Below are positions 57,464-64,000 of a DNA stretch of 64,000 bases, piece by piece. Within the stretch, counting starts at the first letter, position 1, and each line of letters begins with the position of its first letter. A program made the translations under genes and the position numbers. Source of the DNA: Cyclospora cayetanensis (taxonomy: Eukaryota > Apicomplexa > Conoidasida > Eucoccidiorida > Eimeriidae); assembly GCF_002999335.1 (NCBI RefSeq), contig NW_020312102.1:1-64000 (forward strand), given 5' to 3'. Under the pieces are notes generated by a model. It made no database searches. It was not told the origin of the DNA and saw only the letters and a program-made list of their open reading frames with translations.

Positions 57464-60395
57464 CTGCAGTATGGCCGGCTGGGTTTTCGTTCCATATCCC
57501 TCAGTCCATCAGCTGCGGCGCTGCGCGCAGCAGCAAAAGAGGCAGGGGCCTTCAGCAGCACAGGACAGCCTTTGCTGCTGGAGTTACAGAGGCCCCCCTC
57601 CCCCCTCAGGTTCTGCACTCCCCTTCGTTCCCCCGACTGGGAATATACATTTGCTGCTGCGGCGAAAACCACAGGCGACCTACCTGTCAACTGCCGGCGT
57701 CAGCAGCAGCAGAAACAGCAACAGAAGCAGCAGCAGCCGGGGGCACTCGACACCACAGATCGGGAGCCGCTAGGAGAGCCTTCACTTCTGTACCTGCGCA
57801 AGATCCGCTGGTACGCACAACCCCCCCTTCTTTGGATGCAGGCAGCAGCAAACAAGCTCGTCACCGCAGAAAAACAGACACATCCTGCAAGCAACACGGG
57901 GGGAGGAAGAGGGGGGGAAGGCGCTAACAGATCGCATTATGCTACTGCTGCGCTCATTGTCTGGCTGCAGCTGCACCGGCTCCTGTCCCTGTTTCGTTTC
58001 TCTTGAGCTTCCTGCAGGATGGCACGCAGTGCAGCCATCCCGCCGCGAGGTCTTCGTTCTGCTACTCACCGCTTGCGAGACTGGAGCGTCTTGGCAAATG
58101 CTGCAGCAAGGGCAGGCAACATTGAAGCTGCGGCTGCCGCACACTATTCCTTGGGGTTGCTGCTGGAAGGCAACAAAATGTTTGGAAAGGCCCTGCTGCA
58201 CTACACAGAATTCCTTAAGATGGCGACTATCCTAGACTCCCACGAACTTCAGGCCTTGGCACACAACGCGTCCGCTAATACACCCTAAGCTCCGGGTTCT
58301 TGAACCCGAAGTCAGCAGCTGATGTCTCCTTTTATTGGCTTTCCTTCTGTGGCCCTTTGCACTGCCACCCAATGCCTTATTCTACCCCCTTTCCCCCCTC
58401 TCTCTCCCAGAAGTTGCGACACAACGAGGTTCCTGTCGCAGTGCGCAGTGGCTAACACTGCTGCTGCAGCGATCAGCGGTCACTCTTGACCCTGCGCCTA
58501 GACACCCACGGCGGCCTCATTTCGTACGATGCATGCGCTGCAAAAAAATCGTTTCAAGGTTCGCTTGCGCCTTTTACGGTTGCTGCTGATATCGCTGTTC
58601 GCTGCAGTAAGGGCGTTGTATTCGCGGCTTTGGACATGCTAAATGACGCCGTGCAGGAGCATCTATTGCAACTAAAGCTCTCAGACGAAGCCGGTGGGTT
58701 GCGAACTCTACACCATTCGCGGCTCGTGTAGATGTCGTCTTACGCAGGTGCCTTTCTGCTACGGCCGCCACTGCTGCAGATGTGGCTGCAGTCTTGCGTA
58801 CTCTGCCAGCGTGCGACTGTGTGTGTGTATATGTGTAAGTGTGTGCGTTTATGTATGTATATGCGTGTATGTGTATGTATGTGTGTGCCTATGTGTGTAT
58901 GTGTATGTATGTGTGTGTATATACATGTGTGTATGTGTGTGTATATGTGTGTATGTGTATGCATCTGCGTGTAGATCTAAATATTTATTGGTACATGTTT
59001 ATGTCTATCTGTCTGTCTGTTCTTAGGGCAGCTGGTGGCGCACATGAATTTAGGAATTTTGTTGCACAGAATGGGCAAGACACTTTATCTTCTGTTGTCG
59101 CCTCTGGCATTGAAGCAAAGAGCCTCCCTCCGCTACCAGAGTCTTATCGATAGAGCTGTGCGTCTGGCTGCTGCGGTCGGTGCAGGAAAAGATGAGGAAG
59201 CCCGGCGTCACTTATCAGCAGCAGCAGATCTCGGAGTGGAGCTGAACGACCCCTTGAGTTATTCGCTCGCTCTTGGCAACTTGTCAATCTGCTCTGAACC
59301 CTCTGGGTATCTTTGAGGAAGTGCACAGCGGGCTGCATCTTCTTCCCTCTCTGTGGCGTTCGTTTCTCTCTGTGTTTGGTCTTCTTCAGCTTCTCTTGAC
59401 GTGTGCCCTCCTGTGTTTCCTCGATCGCTGTTGCCGCCTCAACAGTGCAGCGCGAGGAGCATCCAATAAGGATCCAGAACTATGGCCGCGGGCAGCTGCA
59501 CCGTCAGTGGCAGAGCCGTCGGCAGCCTGCGTACTAACACATGCCCGAAGCACTCCCGGCACGCCTGTGCTTTGTGTTGGGTGCTGCTTCGGCGATGCCT
59601 GCAGAGACTACGAGATGTCAAAAAGACTTCTTGAAGAGCATCTCGTCAGGGTTCAGCGGGAAATTTCCAGGCTTGCAGCACACAGGCCCCCGGCTGTGCC
59701 CTTAGGGGATGCACGGGCTGTTCTGCAGCAAGATACCAAGGAGAGACGTCAACACAAGCTCCGGCTGCATCTGCAGCAGCAGCCAGGCTCTGGAGGGCTT
59801 TCCTGCGCGTCTGCGGGAGCAGGCAGCGCACTCCAGGAGAGGGAAGGAGACAGAAGAAGCAGCGGTAGCACCAGCACTGCTCCTCCAGACGCCTGTACAG
59901 CCGCTGCCGAAGGCGGAATGATGCTTGCTGGAGGATGCTGCCAGGCGAATGCAGCCGCGTGTTTCCCTCTTCAAGACCCCAAGAGATGTTTTGAACAGAA
60001 GGCGAGGAGGGCGGCTTTGAAGCTGGGAAAATCCGCGAACGAGAGCCGGCACACCCTGGAAACAAAAGGCAATAGTTGCAAATCACGTGTCGAGACACCA
60101 TGTGCAGGCGGTAAGAGGCTCGGGCACCCTGGCGCAGCGGCTGCAAGCGGCAGCTCCGGTTGATGTTGCTGCTGCAGCCGATTCGAGTGCTCCTCCGAGG
60201 TGCGTGTGTGTGTCGCTTTAGCCAAGAGAGACAGCGAGGCCTCTATGGCGAATGCCAGGAGAGCGGCCACAGCCGCTGCTGCCGATCTCCTTAGCGCGCA
60301 CCAGGGCGTTCCGCAGGCAGCAGAAGCAGCAGCAGCGCTGCTGGTCCGACATGCAGTCGCAAGTGCACAGGCACAGGGGAATCTCGCCGGGGGGG

Positions 60396-60462
<67 letters not shown>

Positions 60463-62411
60463 CCCAGTGCAGCACAACCCTCCCCAGCAGCAAGCCAGTG
60501 CAGCTACTACGCTCAATCCACCGACTCAAAAAGGCAGCCAGGCGCAGAGTCAGCAGCAGCACGAGCAGCCGCACCAAACGCGGGGCGTTCGTTTCCGTGA
60601 GAAATCCCTAGGCAGCAGCTCAAGTGCTGCATTGACGCCTTCCACAGCAGCCACAGCGGCAGCAACAGGAGGGCTGGACAGCCTGTTGTTGCGCCGAATT
60701 ACCAGCAGACAGCGCTATCTGGATGCCGCTAAGCGACTCTCCGCTTTAGCAGTCTCAGGGCCTGGCGCACTTCACCGGCTCTACGTGGGCCATGCTGGGC
60801 GTCGTCGCAGCAGCGAAAAACGCAGCAACAGCTACGAAAGCGGTGGCAGCAGCCTCAGTCACAGCAGCAGCGACTCCGAAGGCTCCGTGTGCGATATCTA
60901 TGAGTGCGACATCCAGCAACGGCTGCTCGAGGAAGCAGCAGCAGCAGCAGCTGCAGCTGCTGCTGCTGCACAAGAGCAAGAACAGCCGCAGGAGCAGGAG
61001 CGACCAGCAAAGCAGCAAGCTCTGCCACGACGGCAGAGCGATGCGGTGGTCTCAGAGGCAGCGGCTCCAAGAAGAAGCCACAGCCTCGCCGCTAACAACA
61101 GCAGTGGCAGTAAGCACCCCCTCAAAGCCTCCTTTTCGAGGCGCATCGAAGACTCTTGGGCCTCTAGAATGGACTCCCACAGGATCTCCGTCGCAGAATC
61201 GCTCGTTATTTGCGGAAGTAAGCTCCAGAGTTAAAACCTTTAAGGTCGCCTGCCATCGCAGTGTGGTGCAGCGGCGTGCGCCTCTCTGTAAGCCTTTACA
61301 ACCAACCCACCCAAGCGCCAGCCTTACCTCCAAGTCGTCATGGCCTTCGGTTCGTAATGCGCCGTAGAAAGCAATCTTCAGCATCTGAGCACTGCTACCG
61401 CGGGCGCTGGAAAGTACCAGCGGGCTGTAGAGCAATTATCGGAGTAAGCCGAAAAAGGGGGTCTTGGATGTTGCCCCTTTTTCCCCTTCCACCTGCCTGC
61501 CCTTCTCTTGAGGAGCCACTTCATCCTCCTGGCCTTGCCCCTGCGTTCTCGCACTCTTCTGCCACCATCTTAATTTGCTAGCCACAAGAGTGCCTGCATG
61601 CCAAACCGGCGCTATCTCCGTCCCTCCAGCTAGCCATAGCTCACCGGCCTTGGCAGCAGCCTGGGACTGGCTAAGGAGCCGAGGGGGTGCCGCCTTTGCG
61701 CAGCACCTCCTTGCACGCTTCCATCGCGAGCGAGATACCGCGACACTCTGCGGGAGACATCAAGCTATGCGCGAAACGTGTGACGAGCCGCTGGAGGCCG
61801 TTTGTGCTTTTTCTAAAAAACTCACCGCCACGGAAAAGAGAGAACGCAAGCGAGACACACTGACCCAACGCCGTGTTGGCTTGTTCTCTTTAGGGTCTAA
61901 GCTTGACTCGCGAACTTTGTGCGCAGAGTGCTGGCCTTATCCGAAGACGCAAGGCACTCCACAGACAGAGAAGAAGCCAGAGTTGCGTATGGTAAGCACC
62001 TGTTCAACCCTCTGCCTGGCGCTAAGCAGCCCTCCTGACCTGCACTCCGCCAGCTACCTTCCTGGTGTCTCTCCATCGCGGCTCGTGAATACTGCGGAAG
62101 GCGGTCCTGCGCCTCCTCGCTTCTTTGGGGGCTGCCTGCCTTCCCTGGCGACTCCTCTCGAGCCACTGCCTGCCCCCTTCTGCGGCGTTCAAAGCCCTTG
62201 CACCCCAAACAGTGCTGCCTGTGCTTGCTTCTAGCCGCTTTTTGCGTTGTTTCTGCTGCGGCTACTGCTGCTGCACTGCACTGCCTCAACCGTGTGCTGC
62301 GGTGCTCATTCTTCACCAGGCATCGTGCTAGGAAGGGCTCGCTTCGCAGGGCATCAGGAGGCAATTCGCTCACAATTTCGACGCCAGCAGGCACAGCAGC
62401 TAGAGGCGTAG
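57464..62411 (+). CDS. TPR-repeat protein, 9 recognised exons, 5' end incomplete
   Basis: A protein-interaction scaffold built on tetratricopeptide repeats; its partner is unknown. Exons: 57464-57810 (5' exon missing), 58018-58269, 58608-58693, 59027-59306, 59605-60110, 60222-61217, 61368-61443, 61927-61991, 62320-62411; all junctions keep phase. TPR helices are seen in order: NAAARAGNIEAAAAAHYSLG then LLLEGNKMFGKALLHYTEF; LAHNA|KGVVFAALDMLNDA; DEAG|QLVAHMNLGILLHRM; EEARRHLSAAADLGVELNDP with SLALGNLSICSEPSG|DYEMSKRL; after a long gap, KYQRAVEQLSE|VLALSEDA; the last exon ends RSQFRRQQAQQLEA. Domain continuity across eight junctions supports the model. Exons 5 and 6 carry a disordered Gln/Ser/Ala-rich insert, including about 22 CAG codons near 60,400. 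It recalls multi-TPR proteins of protists such as TTC29-like cilium proteins, but I cannot assign a family. No in-frame ATG precedes the first exon. Confidence 0.8.
58820..58972 (+). repeat. TG/TATG repeat in a TPR-gene intron
   Basis: TGTGTATATG/TGTATGTGTG repeats inside the intron 58694-59026. The sense strand is T/G-rich and the array ends about 55 nt before the 3' splice site. Confidence 0.9.
60397..60463 (+). repeat. (CAG)n tract encoding poly-Gln in the TPR protein
   Basis: A nearly pure CAG run of about 22 codons, read as Gln in the TPR gene. Further AGC/GCA-rich sequence occurs to about 61,000, read as Ser, Gln and Ala. Confidence 0.9.
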
Positions 62412-63095
62412 GTACAGTATTATTCGGATTCGCGTTCAGCCTTTCTTGCCCGCAAGGGTGGCCTCACCGCTTTTGTATGTCGCAGTGAGCCAACTGGGGG
62501 AGTGCTTTTTTTTCGGGGTCCCTGCGTTTCCAAAGGGAATTCGCTCTCGAATGCCCCTCCCCCCCCTGACTGGGGGTATATAATTTTTGTAGTGTCTTTC
62601 CAGTACCCCACGAGGTTTCTCCCCAGCAAACTGGTCCTGGCCTCCTCCCGACTCTCGCAAGATATGCATTTAGCAAACCAGTAAACCCCAAGGTGCATGC
62701 AGGAGCACTCTGATCCGTCAGAATACAAAACAGGGACCCTAAACGCGGCCGGCCCTTTAGGAAATTAGAGGAAGAAGGAGGGGGCCCTATGCGTCTCGTA
62801 TCCTAAGCTATCTTCGAAAAGGGGAGGAAACATGTCTCTCTGCAACTGCCCGTGGAAGTCATTTGACACCTTCTGATTAAAAATGTGGCGATGCAACAAA
62901 ATCTCCACGGGGCGGCTTACTAAGGCATACCCGCAACCTTCGCCATTTCAAGCAAATTCAGCAGAGGACGCGAGCACAGTTGGTAATTGCACCCCTGATA
63001 CCTTTCCTACAAAGGACATATCGATATCGTGAGGCTTCCTTCGCTTCCCGCAAAGAAACAAGCAGAGAAAGGAATCCCATAAATAACTGCCCTAC

Positions 63096-63157
<62 letters not shown>

Positions 63158-63217
63158 TTGTAGATAGGGCCTCTGCAGAGCGCCCCCCAAAGAGGCCTCA
63201 AGCGTTTATACGGCTGC
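62412..63217. other. Convergent intergenic region, nothing recognised
   Basis: It lies between the 3' ends of the TPR gene and the zinc-finger gene. It contains a TATATAATTTTTG string at about 62,576 and a long (TA)n tract at 63,097-63,153. No coding sequence is supported. Confidence 0.5.
63097..63153. repeat. (TA)n microsatellite
   Basis: TATA repeats with a few ACATA interruptions at the 5' side, about 57 bp long. It is just beyond the 3' end of the zinc-finger gene. Confidence 0.95.
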
Positions 63218-63851
63218 CTATCTGGCAGCAAGTTCTGCCTGTCTAGTAGACCAAGGCGCTTCAAGTGCAGCTGCCAGCCTCCGCTTATGGCCCTTCGTGC
63301 TGCAGTGTTTTTCTAGAGTTTCCTTGTTGATGAAGTAGCGGCTGCAGGCTCTGCAGAGATGCTGGCCGGCCCCTGGAAGATCTTCGTCTACGGGGAGGGA
63401 GGGAGACGGCGCTGAGACAGCCTTATGCGCTGCGATAAGCGTAACAGACGCATCTTGTTGCGGTACATACGCATAGACATATATATGCATGCATCTACAA
63501 CCAAAAATAAATACAGCGAACGAACGGGCGCTGGGAACGAAAACAAGGTTCAAGACGGCAACGAATGCAAGTCAGAAAAGGCAATAGACCAATTTCGAGA
63601 ACCCGAGAAAGCCGCAACCCCATGCATACAGGAGACTATCGAGCAGAATGCAGCGATGACTGTTTCGTGCCTGAATATGTGCCTCTCTCTTGAGCGGTTC
63701 GCGGCAGATGTGCTAGTATCACCCCCAAAGGGTGACTTCAGATCTTAGACGTACCTTGGTCCTGATCCAGTGTGCGTCTCTTGAGGTCCCTTGTGCCTCT
63801 CTTGAGTTTCCTATTCTTGGAGCCTTTGGCTGCCTTTTGACGCCTCCCCAT
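63218..63851 (-). CDS. Bud20/ZNF593-type C2H2 zinc-finger protein, 2 exons
   Basis: Bud20 (yeast) and ZNF593 (human) are small nuclear proteins; Bud20 shuttles with pre-60S ribosomal particles and helps their nuclear export. Exon 1 is 63851-63755, from ATG, and ends with donor GTACGT. Exon 2 is 63387-63218, after a CCCTCCCTCCCCGTAG acceptor. Together they give 267 nt, 88 codons plus stop. The basic N-terminus MGRRQKAAKGSKNRKLKRGT runs into RDLKRRTLDQDQ|DEDLPGAGQH, then LCRACSRYFINKETLEKHCS and TKGHKRRLAAALEAPWST. This is the family layout: basic tail, DLPG.GQ entry motif, one C2H2 finger (C-x2-C...H-x5-H) with HK.R after it. Family members are about 110-170 residues, so this one is short and ends soon after the finger (QAELAAR). 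Unlike its neighbours it has no homopolymer tract. Confidence 0.92.
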
Positions 63852-64000
63852 TGTCAGCAAACTCCCCCCAAACACCAGCAGGATACTCCCCACGTTCCCC
63901 TGGATAAAGTGGCAAGTCTTTAGACGCTTCTATGCTATGGGGCCCTCTGGTGATATGGGGTGGTGAACGGAACACAGCGAAGTGGAAGGGAGCGAGCGCG
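63852..64000. other. Upstream flank of the zinc-finger gene
   Basis: Presumed promoter side of the zinc-finger gene. No feature was recognised before the window ends. Confidence 0.3.

Noticed and set aside
60111..60177. Short 67-nt TPR intron ending at CTGCAG
   Set aside because: It breaks the reading-frame phase; the acceptor at 60,221 keeps it and has a better pyrimidine tract.

Overview
The window looks like nuclear DNA of an apicomplexan, most probably an Eimeria (inference from sequence features, no database search was run). The reasons are: several genes with long runs built on the AGC/CAG trinucleotide, giving homopolymeric Ser, Gln or Ala tracts; intron-rich conserved eukaryotic genes; two proteins with apicoplast-type N-termini (LipB and a bacterial-type ribosomal protein S10); and a decayed Ty3/gypsy retroelement. 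All exon coordinates below were read by eye from conserved motifs, GT/AG sites and reading-frame phase. For each multi-exon model the exon lengths keep one open frame; where the 5' end was found, the total is a multiple of three.

Layout. 1-10 kb: feature-poor DNA with one broken helical-protein locus (5.2-7.25 kb). 10-31 kb: feature-rich and GC-rich, with PAN2 (minus, 12 exons, 10,059-20,940), DPH1 (minus, 6 exons, 24,527-28,475) and apicoplast LipB (plus, one exon, 29,081-30,709) divergent from DPH1. 31-47 kb: feature-poor again, holding a large inverted repeat (32.8/34.5 kb), a dispersed repeat family, a second helical-protein locus (36.3-39.2 kb) and a Ty3/gypsy fragment (41.9-43.2 kb). 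48-64 kb: feature-rich, with the RNA polymerase III subunit RPC4/POLR3D (minus, 48,054-51,439), apicoplast-type ribosomal protein S10 (plus, 52,489-54,864), a TPR protein (plus, from about 57,464 to 62,411) and a small two-exon Bud20/ZNF593-type zinc-finger protein (minus, 63,218-63,851).

The recognised genes do not form a pathway. They are housekeeping genes: mRNA deadenylation (PAN2), diphthamide synthesis on EF2 (DPH1), organellar lipoylation (LipB), Pol III transcription (RPC4), organellar translation (S10) and 60S biogenesis (Bud20-like). DPH1/LipB and POLR3D/S10 are divergent pairs that share intergenic promoters.

The most interesting pattern concerns introns. In PAN2 (two introns), DPH1, POLR3D, S10 and the TPR gene, a tandem repeat sits just upstream of the 3' splice site. 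With one exception its sense strand is T/G- or T/C-rich, and in one PAN2 intron each unit carries a TACTAA-like branch-point motif. Other points are a GC-AG intron in DPH1, a perfect 32-bp palindrome between POLR3D and S10, and two long hairpins.
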